From Linyphia triangularis (Eukaryota > Arthropoda > Arachnida > Araneae > Linyphiidae), in assembly GCA_963978545.1 (NCBI GenBank), contig OZ021723.1, positions 49,306,569 through 49,370,568 on the forward strand: 64,000 nt of DNA. Reading direction: 5' to 3'. The position numbers and the translations under genes were made by a program. Shown here in pieces: positions 1 to 16,051 of this stretch (positions are counted from its first letter, which is position 1; each line of letters starts with the position of its first letter). The notes under the pieces were generated by a model. It saw nothing but the letters and a program-made list of their open reading frames with translations, did not search any database and was not told the origin of the DNA.

Positions 1-102
1 GAGAAATACGGGAAAAAAAATCGATATTTTTTTATATTTTTTAGCGAACACTACACTTTTATTACCCTATGTATTACATATGGGTAATTGAAAGTAAAAA
101 AT
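1..102 (-). repeat. Edge fragment of hairpin-ended dispersed repeat (copy Z)
   Basis: This is the terminal part of a repeat whose other copies lie at 39437-40202 and 47736-48475. The end is marked by an imperfect stem-loop at 55-94, with arms reading roughly ACTTTTATTACCC and GGGTAATTGAAAGT. The same stem-loop closes the copy at 48427-48465. The body of this copy would lie to the left of the window. The class of element is not identified. Confidence 0.6.
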
Positions 103-757
103 AAAACAAAATAACCCCCTTGCATTCCCTGTAGAGGTCATTAACAATCCCGTGAAAATAATTCAGCCGGCACTCATGGCCGCGTGTCGCTAATGCATGT
201 ATGTTGTGCAGTTCCAATAAGTGCTTCTACTACATAAATAGTGTGGTGTGGTGATCAATTTCCTTGAATTTTCTACAAAATGGATAAATTTCGTTTAATT
301 TCAAATCAGTGTATATTAATTATATAAGTTTGACAAAAGACTGTCGTAAGTTTTTTTTAATTAATTTACTCAAATGCTAAGTACACCAATACTCTTAGAA
401 AAAAATAACTGACAATATTAACTTATTATTCCAACTAATGGACAACTTTGACGAGTTACAGTTACAGTAAGTAATGTGCTTGTAGTAAGTCAAGTAACAT
501 CTAAAAATTTATAACATACAAATTAAAATCATTTACACAGAAAAAAACTTGTTGTCGCCTTCTCTTAAATCGTCATGCAGAGTATGAAATAAACCTTTTG
601 AGGGCCTTCTTGATAAGAAGGGACGCACTCCTAAAGTTATATTCTTTCTTCGTTTCTTAATAAGATAAGCATGCGCAATTCATCATCCTCACTTAACCAA
701 AACATTTTGAATACAGAAAGGGGAACGAAATCATAACAAACACGGACGCTAGGCCTG
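103..757. other. AT-rich intergenic DNA, nothing recognised
   Basis: There is no credible coding sequence or repeat match inside the window. A short stem-loop (CCTTCTT / AAGAAGG) occurs near 607-623. Confidence 0.5.
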
Positions 758-867
758 GCCACTGCAAACGCGTGGATGCGCCACTGCAAACGCGTGGATG
801 CGCCACTGCAAACGCGTGGATGCGCCACTGCAAACGCGTGGATGCGCCACTGCAAACGCGTGGATGC
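758..867. repeat. 22-bp CpG-rich minisatellite, five units
   Basis: Five head-to-tail 22-bp units, each beginning GCCACTGCAAACGCGTGG, appear identical. A sixth partial unit follows to about 877. Each unit holds several CpGs in an otherwise AT-rich region. The array is open in several frames, so peptides predicted over it are translation of a repeat rather than a gene. Confidence 0.95.
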
Positions 868-913
868 GCCACTGCAGTCGCTAGCCCGGGCGTCTAATGC
901 GAACGCGCGAGTT

Positions 914-929
914 AGCCACTCGAGTGGCT
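914..929. other. 16-bp perfect palindrome
   Basis: AGCCACTCGAGTGGCT is its own reverse complement. It lies just downstream of the 22-bp minisatellite in a short GC-rich patch (870-950). Function is unknown. Confidence 0.7.
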
Positions 930-2734
930 CTGTATAATAAGGCCCTAACGTGTATCTTGATTCTTAAATTACATTTATTTAAAAGAACATATTTTAAGCA
1001 ATTTCATTAAGTTATCCTTTAAAAATTTTACTGAATCATGTGATTTTTTTTTTTTTATAAATAATTTCAACGATCATGTTACATTTGTGTTTACAGTGAA
1101 ATGTTTCTGTAAAATAAATAATCACGCTTTGCTGAATACTGTTTACTAATGCCTACATTTTGTATTTATTTATTTTCTAACTCTCAGTAGTATACGTTAT
1201 ACTTCTGCAATTACAGTTTTCGATATTTTATTTATTTCGTGTGAACAATGCACATCTTTAATGTTGTAAGTAAATTATGTTACTTTTGCGTTTACTTACT
1301 ATTTTTGTATTAATCTTAAACATGACACTATAAATCCAAGTAGTTTCTATGCAGTTTTAGACTAATATTTGTATTTTTTAACGTCGTGAAACGATGCACT
1401 GACCGTTCGATTTCTCCCGCTGTGAAGAAGATCCTTAAAAATACCTTTCGTTTTATGGAAATTCTCCCTGAAGATCGGTCAAAAAATGGTCGAAACATTA
1501 TCGCTCATAAGTGACGTGTTTTTCAACATATTGCATTGAAATTTCGTAATTAGGGTAAATTAAATAATGTAATCTAAATCGAATGAAATGATAAAAAATA
1601 GGGGTTCGTATTGAAATTTTTAGAGATAGCGTTACTTTTACTTAGTAAACGGTCCCTTAAGAGAAAAAAAATGCATTAGATATATAGAAAATCGTAAGCA
1701 AAACATTTTGGTGCAAACAGTAAGATTCTACGATAATTAGAACCGAAGATATAGCCATCGTTCTGATTTTTTTTTTTGGGGGGGGGGGGGGGTACTGTAC
1801 AACAATTTCAACACATTAAATTATAATTGGTCGGCGTAGAAATTTATACACATGACTAAATGAACCACAATTTCTAATAAAACAAGGATATTTTTATTAT
1901 CTATGTGTGGAAATGATGTAACCAAAGCTGTGTAAAAAATTTAAATAATGTAAACTTATCATTCTAGAAATCATTAATGGGATTTCGCAATGTCATTGAA
2001 TAAAAGAGCTCAAAACTTAATGTCAAAATGTATTAAAAAGTGTTTCGTACAAGACTGATTTCGTAAAAGTGCCAAAAAACTTAATTAAATCTAAGTTAAA
2101 TATTTCAATCAACTGTGTAATCTCATGACTAGAACCCATATAATTACACTTCATTTGTAAAATTTGTTGAGTATATGAAAGTAATATGATTTAATGACAA
2201 AATATAATATTACATTAATGGTCGTAATTATTTTATATCAGGCAATTCGTTTAAAGTAATAAATTCATATATGATATTTTTTATTCTAAAATTATTAGAA
2301 ACTTAAAATGTTTCTATTACAAATATATATATCATAACACAAAAGTATCCTTATACTACATTTTTTTAGAGTTAAAAGAAAATTACCATTCTTCTTGAGC
2401 TAAAAAATATTCAATTAATTGAAATTTCTAACAAACTTTAATTACTCCCTCTCTAGTCAAAACTCATTAAATAAAATTAATGCGTCCATTTTTTCAGCAG
2501 TCAAGATATTTTTCAAACTAAATTATCAACCTATGTGAATCAAAATAAATTAAAAGATGCCAGTACTTCAAATCGATCTTTATTAATACTGTTATAATAA
2601 AAATATATAATTTTAATATTTTGCTTTGGCAGAGTTTATGCAGAGATTTTTTGCTTTATGCGGAGATTTATATTTTTATGCGTGTATGATTGGGATAAAT
2701 TTTTTAAAAAATATGAAACTTCTTTCTTATTCGA
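930..2734. other. AT-rich DNA without genes; T/G homopolymer tract
   Basis: No coding sequence is supported. A run of 11 T followed by 15 G occupies 1767-1792. The rest is AT-rich sequence with stops in all frames. Confidence 0.5.
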
Positions 2735-2895
2735 AAATATCGCCAATATTGCTTAATAGGTGAGTTTTAAAAAAAAATAACCTGAAAATAGAATAAAACA
2801 GCCAATAAATTACACCAATTCATGTCAAATTTCAAATCAGTGACCAGTATTATAATGTAACTGAAAATTGTGCGTTGTCCTACATCCCTAATTTA
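2735..2895 (+). repeat. Fragment of hairpin-ended dispersed repeat
   Basis: This matches the right-hand end of the copy at 39437-40202. Shared features are the motif AAATATCGCCAA, then CAGTATTATAATGTAA, and a terminus like CCCTAA. It is a diverged fragment only. Confidence 0.5.
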
Positions 2896-3199
2896 TAAAT
2901 AATTTCAATACAAAATTATATTTCCTATAATTAAGTAAGAGATTCTTTACTATAATATTTTATTTAACTTTTTCGATATTTTTTTATTTTTTATTTTTTT
3001 TCCCGTTATTTCCCACTCTTCATATTTCTATTAACATATTCATAAATAAAATTTAATCCTAATCATAAATTTACCTCTCCCTCAAATTAGCTTCTAACTT
3101 ATCATAATTTTACTCACTCTTCTCCTACATATTCATGTCAAAGTAGTTCACCCATACTGACACATTTACAATTCCTAACCTACATTATATCAACACATG

Positions 3200-3590
3200 T
3201 TCAGTGTAGTGCGAACTCTCATTAGATCACGACCAGTTGTTATCCAGTGCCACTCTCTAATTTGCAGAACTGATCCCGAGAAAATCCACCGTTAACACAT
3301 CCAATCAGGGAGATCTTAACCCGAAATCTGCCTACTAATCAGGGTTTCTATATCAGGGGGAGAATCTCGTTGAAACAGTTTGCAGTAGCTATCTTGCAGA
3401 AGAGAAAATTAAGGAGATATCTGCCACGTGAGACTTGGAAGCAACGCGCGAGAAATTAGCTTCTCTGTTACTCCGTTTTGCAACAGATGATCCCCCTTGG
3501 AAATGCCACCAGCGATGGATATGATTGACAGTCTAATGAGTAGACTCCGGGATATTAAGCCCTACTGTGGCATCGTTATCGTTCATCTCA
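3200..3590. other. GC-balanced single-copy island
   Basis: Base composition rises to near 45% GC in an AT-rich setting. There is no long open frame, no repeat partner in the window and no splice-bounded exon that I can defend. It could be a conserved non-coding element, an exon of an unrecognised transcript, or an old repeat. Confidence 0.35.
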
Positions 3591-3992
3591 TCTAAAATAT
3601 CAAGGTGTAGTTTTCTAAAAATAAGTGGAATAAACGTAGATGTAATAATATCCAAAATGGGTATTATATTCTATCACCTTAACTATTTGGACAATGTTGG
3701 AAGATCAATATATATTACGTGCACCATTAACTTCTTAATAAATCTAAATAATAATTTTGATTAATTATCATTGAAGTATAATATTCCAGAGTGGCTATTT
3801 ATATTGCAAATTAAGTACCAATTTTATTTAAAAAAATTCCCCAGAGCTGTAGTATATATTGACTACTAATTTACAATTTAAGTTTTGAAGTATGTATTTG
3901 AATAAAAACATGTACAGTTTGAAAATAAATATTATATCAGTTTTCTTTACTTATGTGTATAACTTTTTATTTATGTTCTCGTAGTCTATATA

Positions 3993-5933
<1,941 letters not shown>

Positions 5934-7423
5934 AACTCTTACTTCACAAAATCTATATTCTGAAACACCAAGTAAGTTTTCTAAGTTTATTCCTTTCTTT
6001 GCATTGCCCAATGTAATAAAAAATAATATGAAACAACATAAAGCCTATAACTTTTTTAAGTATGTAAAGCTAATCTTTTTATCTCTATCTAAAAAAAAGG
6101 CGAAGACAAATTAAAAGCGACAAACTTACAGACTTAGGTTTTTTTTTATTATTAAGTCCAATTTGTGTGTGTGACTCCTTTAATTTTGAATAGAGGTTAA
6201 ATAAAAAATAAATCAGTATATGTAACTGTTTCAGATATATCACACCAAGAGATAGTGTCAGTCCTTTCAAAAAAAAATTTCAGAAGGAATTTAGCACTTT
6301 TTTCGTTTCTGCTATTACAACAAAAATAGCAGTAATCTTTTTAAATCAAGTGGTACGCAATTGGGAGAGACATTTTTAAATCACTTTTTTTTTTTAAATC
6401 TACTATTTTCTTCTGATATACTGAAACAATGTTTTTCATTTCAATCAATGTTTTTCATTTCAATCATTTATATTTCAAATATATATTTTTCAGAAAAAAG
6501 ATTAACCTTTATATATATCACACTTAAAAACAAACGTCTGTATATTCTCTAAGTACCTTGAAAAAGGAATTAATAGTTTCTTTTAAAATGAAGCTTTTTG
6601 ATTATTTGTTAAGTTAAACGTTTCATCAAAAAGGGAAAAAACGTAGTAATACTTCATTAAGATACCTGACAAAGACCTCCTATTGCCAATTTAAAAAAAC
6701 CTTTCCATTACGTTGTGTAATACATCGAGATTGCTGATTGCCGACACACTTAATGCTTTTACGTAAAGGCAATGACTATCTTAATCTCTCGTTTAGGAGC
6801 AATGTACGAAGAAAGAAAAAAATGTTTATAACTTTCATTTTCGAAAAAATGTCGAAATAGTTATACGATGGGGATTATGAGCGTAATTTTGAGCACCATA
6901 TGCGTTCATGCTGTTTGACAATCTAAAATTCTGTTTATGAAGAAAACGGAAAACTAAAAGGATGGAGGTTATTTTTCTGAGAGATAAAACATACTACTTT
7001 ATAAATTATCGGAAAATACTTTTTCTTTCGTGAATAAAGTAATGATGTCATAAATGAACTCATAAATCCTGCTTTATATCTAAATGAAGAAGTATTTAAA
7101 ATTGCTATTGTAGTGGGAGATTACTAAACATCAGGCCGATTTTAAAAATCTTTATTGAGAATTTTTCATTATAGATGTGTATAAATTTTGAGTCATTATG
7201 TTAAATAAAAACGTCAAATTGTCCACGAAAACTTTAAAGTCCTCTCAAAATGTCATTTATTGGAATATATCTTGTAATCATGATTCAACAAAGAAGTACA
7301 AGTCCACATTTAAAGGTTCAATGCCAGAAATGTAGATACCAATAAAAATTATGTATGTAGATGTAAAAACTAATATATTACATTCTGTTACATTAAAATA
7401 ACGCGGGCGGCATTCTTCAGCAA
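5934..7423. other. AT-rich DNA, nothing recognised
   Basis: No repeats matched elsewhere in the window and no plausible exons. Short open frames here are rich in Phe, Lys and Asn, as expected from random AT-rich sequence. Confidence 0.5.
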
Positions 7424-8800
7424 TCAAACTTCCATATACCTTGAACTGTCATCAACTATTGTCAGAGAATAGCACTCACCAGTTTCTGTTAATGGTACTA
7501 TTGGCCCACTTATATCTGTGTGAATCATAGTCACCGGTTGGGTTTCTCTTCGTCGAGGACCTTTCCTCATTGGCGTTGCATTGTTTAGCGGAAACGCAGA
7601 CTTAACAAAACGCTTGGGAAATAGGAAGTCCAATTTTTTTTTCAGCACACTGTCACATGAATGGCCAAAAAGTCGATGCCACAAATCACTATCTTCTTCT
7701 GTATGCAGATAAACCTCCGAAATAACATCAGGAACAAATTCACTCACGCACTGTCCACGAGTATTTCATAAACCAAACAATAAAATTTCTTTCCCAGTTT
7801 CCAGAAAAACCTCTTCATTTTTGAAGATGACACCGTAACCTGCCTCTTCAATATTTTTGACTGATGATAATTCCCCATTCATATTTGGTATTTATAAAAC
7901 ATCCTTGAGAATAATCTGAGTACTGTCACTTAGATGTCTATTGATAGTTCCAACTCTTTTAATCTCTAGCAATTCACTTTTTAAAGCACATTGTACAGTT
8001 CCTTAGGATTCTATAAATGATGAAAACCATTTTTTCACTGAACACATGTGAGGTGTTGCACCACTGTCCACAATGAAGTAGTTCTTGGATACATCTCCAG
8101 CCATAAATGTAATCGCCGTAGAAGCCTGTTGCACATGATCAGACGACTTACCGATTAGTTTATACACTTCATAATCCCGTTAAAAATGTCTCTGCTTTCC
8201 ACAAGAAAACCAGTTCATATTAATTCAACAATTTTTGGCATAATGTCCTTTTCGTCTACACTTAAAACAGATATCATTTTTCGCTGAAAAGGCCGATCTA
8301 TGGATCACACTCATCGATTTAGAAGATGACTTTCTATTGTCTTTCAGTATCATTTCAGCCTCGAGAACACGCTGAGTCACAAAATCCACTGAGAGGTTGT
8401 TATCGAGTTGATTTTCTAACGAGCACTTAATATTGTCTTATTCCGCTGGTAGTTACATCAATATCTAAACAATGATACCTGCATCACTCACTGTGACACC
8501 CGAAACATTTAGATCAGTCACTAACTTCGTAATTTCACTTAGGTGACTCCTCATCGGCACTTCCCAACTTTTCTTAACAGTTGCAAGTCATTTTCGAGTC
8601 AATATTTGACTTACAGGTCTTTTTAATTCATACACAGCTTTCAACTTAGTTCATAGAAGGAGTGTAGTCTTCTTTTCACTCAAAGACGCCAGGATTCTGT
8701 CATACAGATCATGCATCAAAAGGGCATACGCTCTTTTAGCCTTCTTTTTATCAGCTTCACTTGCCTCAATTGCTGGCTACTTATCCTAATGCAAATCTAG
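7424..8800 (-). pseudogene. Decayed Ty1/copia retrotransposon (gag, protease, start of integrase)
   Basis: The minus-strand translation runs in Ty1/copia order despite several stops and frameshifts. A gag domain (about 8300-8790, with LKAVYELKR) is followed by an intact CCHC zinc knuckle at 8228-8269 (C-x2-C-x4-H-x4-C). Next comes the aspartic protease signature DSGAT-x-HM at 8054-8068. A gag-pre-integrase segment with LWHRLFGH then leads into the integrase core start (HTDISGPI, VDDSSRY) at 7424-7747. The rest of integrase, reverse transcriptase and RNase H are absent, and no LTRs were found. In a live element the polyprotein would package and copy its RNA and integrate the cDNA. This copy is dead. 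The class assignment is firm; the limits are approximate. Confidence 0.88.
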
Positions 8801-10955
8801 TTCAAGTCACAAGAAAGCTACATAAGGATGAAATAGTGACATGTGATTACTTAATAGTAAGATGCGATTACATCATATATATTATAACACACTCAACAGC
8901 TGTTATTTAGTTATGTATCAGATTAAAAATAATTGCCTTTTTTTAAGCACGACATTTTCTTATCAGGATTCACGAAAATAGTTAAAACTGGCTTAACATA
9001 TTATAATTGCAATGCATATCGACATTGTCATGAAGGTCGCTGAGATAAATAAAGTTAATTTAATATCTACATTGAATATCAGCATCTTCTCGCAGCCAAA
9101 AACCTGAAACTTCGTATAGTGGATTTACGTATCTACAATACCAGATTTAATACAGTCCTAAATTGCCAAAATTTAGAATAGAAAAATTAAGTCAAAGAAA
9201 TTACAGCAACCACTTCAAAGTTTAAACAACTCATTTAATTAAACAATAGGGTCACAAGATTACACGCAAAATCAGACTTATCCCAGATGGGGCTTGAGGT
9301 ATTGGTACTTGACCCCTTTCGGTCCGGATCAGAAATTAATGTTCAAAATTATAATAGGTCTCTGGCCTGCATTGATCATAAGAGAAAGTCAAAATGTCTA
9401 AAGTGGCAGTAAAAGAAGTGGAAGAAATCTCTAAGAGTTATTGTATCTTCGCTTCTCTAACCTCTTAAAACTCACTTATTGGTTGTATGGGAGAGAGATG
9501 TGTTCAGTACTTTCACTTGGACACCTCTCAAGAATGAGAAGGCTGTGGCTATCACGCCCTCGTATGCTTTGGTTGGTAAAACTGTAACGTTTTTAGTAGC
9601 AGTAAGTGGGTGTCCTAAATCCTTCCTTAACTGTCAAGAAAATGTCCAAAATGTCGCCATGTCTGGCTTCCCTGTCAATTGGATGTATGATGTATTCTTT
9701 TCCGAAGTGAGTTTGTGGTTTGTTACTCAGACACCGCGTCTCCAAGGGCGTAGCTGGCAAGACACAAGGGGGAGGGGGTATCGTAATCTTTCTGTTGGAG
9801 TCTCCACTACTTGAATTTCCAATGTAGTGAACATAGCTTCATCACAGTCCTAGATGCACATATGAAATTAATGATATTTAACATTAAGATAATTACTGGT
9901 ATGATTATAATAAAATTATTTTGATGATAATCTTAAATTAATAAATCGATGCTTTAAGTAAATTATCAACATTTGAGCTACATAATTCAACCATATACTT
10001 CTGAATTCAATTAGCCTACAACCATCCTAATTAAATATAAACTTACTCGCATAACATCTTAAATACGTTAATTGAAATTTAATAAACATGATATTAATAA
10101 TTAATCAGGCTTTGAAGCCATTTAAGATGTCCTAAATGGAGCATTTAATTTGGAAAATTAGTGTTGGTGGTATTTACTTTTTGGAAGTGACCTTCTTACA
10201 ATCGAAAGATTTCTTTTTAAAATAATAATTTCAACTTATTTTACTATGACTAAAGTAGTTGTAATGTTCCATGAACCAAAGGAAAATAGAATTGACCGGT
10301 GTGGTTAACCCATTGGACAATAAAGGTCCTCTCACTTTTTAGTTTAAATAATTGATAAAGTTATCTGTCTTGAAGATATTTAAAAAATTTAGTTCGACTT
10401 TTGTTTGTGATGAGTTTTTAACAAAACAAGCAATTGAATACTACATCAAAGTCAGAAATGTTTCAAAGTAATTTCTGAAAATTATGAGTAAAAGCAACAA
10501 AAAGCTTAACTTTTTTCTAACCCATTTATTTAATAAATTATCTCAGATTATACACTTATATATTAATCAAAACTTTATAATTTATAAATGATATTGCACA
10601 ATTTATTTAATTCCTCTAAAATTTTAAATGTTTTCTTATTTCTTTAAAGTATACGCCATTGTAACTTTCAGACATTAAGAAAAATTTCTTCACTCCGTTT
10701 TTGGGTAAAAAAGAGATTAAATTAAATTCTGACAGCAGTTTCTTTTTAACTTTTCAGAATAGTTTAAGAATTTTAAGGAAATTTAATAACAAAAACAAAC
10801 AATTTTCAAGACTTATTTCGAATTTAAGATATGCAAGTATCAGTAAGGCATTGATTAAAGAAAGAGATACTGATACATTTTAGATGGTATTTTAATAATT
10901 ACACAACTTTACTGGAAAAACTCATGTACACACTAATACTGCTCGTAATTGCAAC
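8801..10955. other. Unannotated DNA with one unrecognised 111-codon open frame
   Basis: No repeats or splice-bounded exons were recognised. An open frame on the plus strand at 9479-9814 (about 111 codons) has moderate GC and ends SVGVSTT. It matches no family I know and lacks a domain signature, so I do not call it a gene. Confidence 0.4.
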
Positions 10956-11140
10956 GCCGACCAAACGGTATAGTGGTTAGCATGCTAGCTTCTACACCTC
11001 GAGGTTGCGGGTTTGAGTCCTGTGTTACGCATGGGTGTTTGTAAATGTATGTTGGCTTGTCTAATGACGAATGTTTCGGCGCATTATAGCCCTCGTGTTG
11101 CTGACGGCGACAGATAATCTGAAAACAACCAACCAACCAA
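10956..11140 (+). mobile_element. tRNA-derived SINE, copy 1 (oldest)
   Basis: The head starts GCCGACCAAACGG, with a box A-like TAGTGGTTAGCATGC and a box B-like GGTTTGAGTCC (canonical GGTTCGAGTCC in its relatives). A shared body and an AACCAACCAACCAA tail follow. Flanking duplications are imperfect (11 of 13 positions; end ...TGCAAC on both sides, 10943-10955 and about 11141-11153), so this is the most decayed of three copies. It would be transcribed by RNA polymerase III and mobilised by an unknown LINE. Confidence 0.88.
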
Positions 11141-11389
11141 TCATAACTGCAACAATAATCAAAATCATTCAATCTCTTCCTCATAACACCTTGATTTTCA
11201 ACTGCTGATATATAATAATAAAATGTTACTATTTTATTCGTTTGAATATAATAAAATGATCATCCTGATACACTACAATTGTTAAACATGTAAATATGTT
11301 AATTTAATTCACCTAACCGCAAGAAAATGCCGCATATCCGTATATAAACACAATAACAATTACTATCATTTAAGTTCATAAACTCAAAC

Positions 11390-11790
11390 ATATTTACAAC
11401 AAACAATGCATAAATCCTGTGATTCCGACCCCTTTTATTAAAAATGCAGTTCCCCTAATATCTCTTAAACCCTTTTCTACCCTCGGCCAATAAGTGTCGG
11501 CGAAGGAACTCGTACAACCATAAATCGAGAACAAAACCACCCGATGTTCTTTCGGTGGCCACATTTTATTTTGCCTAAGCAGCACAATAAGTACAAGAAA
11601 CGAAAATCGATGTCCTTTTTCTTCCTGATGCCACTTCGGTAGATGAAAATATTGGATTAAGGAGGGAAACTACCGAGTCGGCTGTGAAAACACACGACTC
11701 GCAACAGCTGCGGGATTAACTCGCTTAGGAACAGATTGTTTCCGGAATTTAGCTTTGCCTTTCTTTTGTTATGCATGAAAATTGTTTCGG
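11390..11790. other. GC-balanced single-copy island
   Basis: Composition is clearly less AT-rich than the flanks. A 63-codon minus-strand open frame (11394-11585) exists but has no recognisable domain and no convincing splice sites. It could be a conserved non-coding element or an unrecognised exon. Confidence 0.35.
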
Positions 11791-12604
11791 TTCGGGGAAA
11801 AACGCTTGAAATAATGCATCGCTATAGTTATTTGGTGAAGCAATTTCATCTTTGCCGTACTCATTGATATCTGAAAGTCTTCTTTGATGCTGCGTGGATA
11901 CTTTGCTCTTGAATCAGACCATTTCCCGTTTCTGTTTGATAGCAATGCTTCAAAACAAATCGAATCGCATTTTATTTTAAGTTATTTCATAAATCTTGGA
12001 TTCGATTTAGAGGAGAAACTTCAGATCGATTTTCAAAACATTTATGCTTTTATATGTGTACTATCTAGGCAATTAGACAATTATTTGTCTAGAAAAGCAG
12101 TTAAGTAGCTACAAATATAAGAAAGAAAAAACATGGCAATATCTAAAATGCACTAATAGTACAAAATAATTAGCTTCATGTAAAATTTAATGTTGATATG
12201 AATAAATATATATAGTGTTCAATCACATCTAACTGACATCCAGAGGAAAATTACATTTTAGAAATTCCACATTTTCTTAGAATCCATCATCCAGTTCACG
12301 TATTGAAATATCTTCGTAAGTATTTTTTTAATTTCTTCTTTGGCCTTGCCGTCTACAAGTAGTTCAATTAAATTATCAGAATTTCTTTATATATAACTTT
12401 GGCCAGATTTTAGTTACACTTAGGGCACTAATAAATCAAAATGCTTGACACTTTCTTTTTCAACCGACAAGGTCAATCTGCATATATGAGTAAACAAAAA
12501 AAGCGTTTGGTATTCGTTATTTTGAGCTATGATATAAAATCTTACAATAAAAAAAAACTTAAATTTACGCAATATGTTTGCGCCAGTTGATAGAATATTC
12601 TAAT

Positions 12605-14250
<1,646 letters not shown>

Positions 14251-14259
14251 CACAACTAT

Positions 14260-15025
14260 TTTCTTTGTTTATACCAATGCAATTACGTGAGAAATAAAGA
14301 TTACATTTAGAGGTAGAGTGAGATAAATTCTTACTTTTGAAACGTAATTTATTAGTATTGGTATATACAACTCATATATTAATACAACTATGCCTTGTTT
14401 TCTAACGTTAACATAAAAAGAAAAAGCAATTCGGCATTGTCTTTCTCAGAAGATATTGGATTGGACATGTGAATCCTTTCTGATTAATTTTCTTTATTTC
14501 CCTTATCGATATATGCGCATTCTGGCATTCAGTTCCGATACTTTGAGCTTGAGCAGAACAGTGTGCAATTAAGTATGTCACCATTAACGTATGAAATGCT
14601 GGCATTGTATAAAATGACTAGACATTTTGTATAATAGTTACTCTTTTTATAAAATAACTGTCGTGTGTCTTGCAAGTATGCGATGGCAAAACTACGAATT
14701 TTATAGACATGGGTAATATTTCGAATGCAAGATCTTTTCAAAACGAGTTCCCATTCGAAAATTCAACAATACGTTAAAAAGAGGTATAGCTAATGGGAAA
14801 TCAATTTTATATGAAATTCTATGAGAAAATATATAATTTTAAAGGTCTTAATAAGGTTAGTAGTGTTATATAAAATTCCAAATTAAATACTTTAAAGTTC
14901 AACTGGAAGTGAGATTCCATAATAACTCAACAAGAAATTCCAATTCTGGCTCTAAATAGACGCATTGGAATAGAACTTAGAAATTCGATGACAAGTACTC
15001 CCCCCAAGATTTTTGTGTCTAAAGA

Positions 15026-15057
<32 letters not shown>

Positions 15058-15333
15058 CTTTCTTTTATAAAAAAAAGTATTTTAAAATTTTCAAGGTTTT
15101 TGTAATTATAATCCGTCAACATAAATAGTCTGAGCTTTCAGTTATAAAATTTCACCAAATTGTGCATGATTATCAAACAATAGAAACAAAATACCTACCT
15201 TGTTAATGACAGATATTTTCTTAATCCAACTTATTTTGCATGAATAATAAACTAGACCTTAATTACTTTTGTTGTAAAACTCACTGAAAGTAAGCTGTGC
15301 AAAAGAAAAGTAAATCGTATTTAAGTAAATTCT
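14260..15333. other. AT-rich DNA, nothing recognised; poly(T) tract
   Basis: No gene or repeat match. A T homopolymer of about 29 bases lies at 15029-15057. Confidence 0.5.
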
Positions 15334-15346
15334 TAAGTTCGATGGC

Positions 15347-15529
15347 TGGTTGGTTGGTTGTATTCAGATTATCTGTCGCCGTCAGCAAGACGAGGGCTAT
15401 AATGCGCCGAAACATTCGTCATTAGACAAGCCAACATACATTTACAAACACCCATGCCAACATGGGACTCGAACCCGCAACCTCGCGGTCTAGAAGCTAG
15501 CACGCTAACCACTATACCGTTTGGTCGGC
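15347..15529 (-). mobile_element. tRNA-derived SINE, copy 2
   Basis: The minus strand reads GCCGACCAAACGG, box A-like TAGTGGTTAGCGTGC, box B GGTTCGAGTCC, body, then a (AACC)n tail. It is bounded by 13-bp direct repeats TAAGTTCGATGGC (15334-15346 and 15530-15542), the target-site duplication of target-primed reverse transcription. The head keeps a tRNA-like promoter but the sequence is not a functional tRNA gene. Confidence 0.95.
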
Positions 15530-15953
15530 TAAGTTCGATGGCATTCCGGTTACTTAACACTAAAAAAAATGTAGGCACACGAAAGCACGCCCACCCTCAA
15601 AATCCCTTTTTAAGAAATGAAACATATTTTTGAGAAGAGATACCCAATTGACTGCTCGAATGGTGTACCAACTTAGTTTGTTGATTTTATGCTGCAGTAA
15701 GTTCATCTCAATGAAATAGGATATACTAAAATTTAGTAGACAAATAGCACATACGATCTACTTTTAGGAGTTTTGCAACAGAAAATGATATTACAAAAAG
15801 GAATGATTGGTGGTGAACAGGACACACTAAACAACTTAATGTTAAACAAGTTGGATTATGATAGACTGTCACTAAAGGTCAGTTTCTACACACCTTTCTG
15901 TTGAGGTACATCTGGTCCAGATATCAAGCAAGTACAATTTTGCAAAATTTAAA

Positions 15954-16051
15954 GTTGGTTGGTTGGTTGGTTGGTTGGTTGGTTGGTTGGTTGGTTGGTT
16001 GGTTGGTTGGTTGGTTGGTTGGTTGGTTGGTTGGTTGGTTGGTTGGTTGGT
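15954..16051. repeat. (GGTT)n microsatellite, ~24 units
   Basis: A perfect GGTT tract of 98 bp. Its complement, AACC, is the tail unit of the tRNA-SINE family, one copy of which ends with the same unit ~600 bp upstream. No SINE body remains beside this tract, so a SINE origin is only inferred. Confidence 0.97.

Noticed and set aside
637..855. 72-residue frame with repeated RIHAFAVA-like segments
   Set aside because: Produced by the 22-bp minisatellite read through in successive frames. No start context or domain.
9479..9814. 111-codon open frame as a gene
   Set aside because: No recognisable domain, no splice or promoter support, and no second copy. Kept only as a note.
10956..11030. tRNA gene
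   Set aside because: A box A and box B like tRNA head is present, but it continues into a SINE body with an AACC tail. Two further copies have the same body and target duplications.
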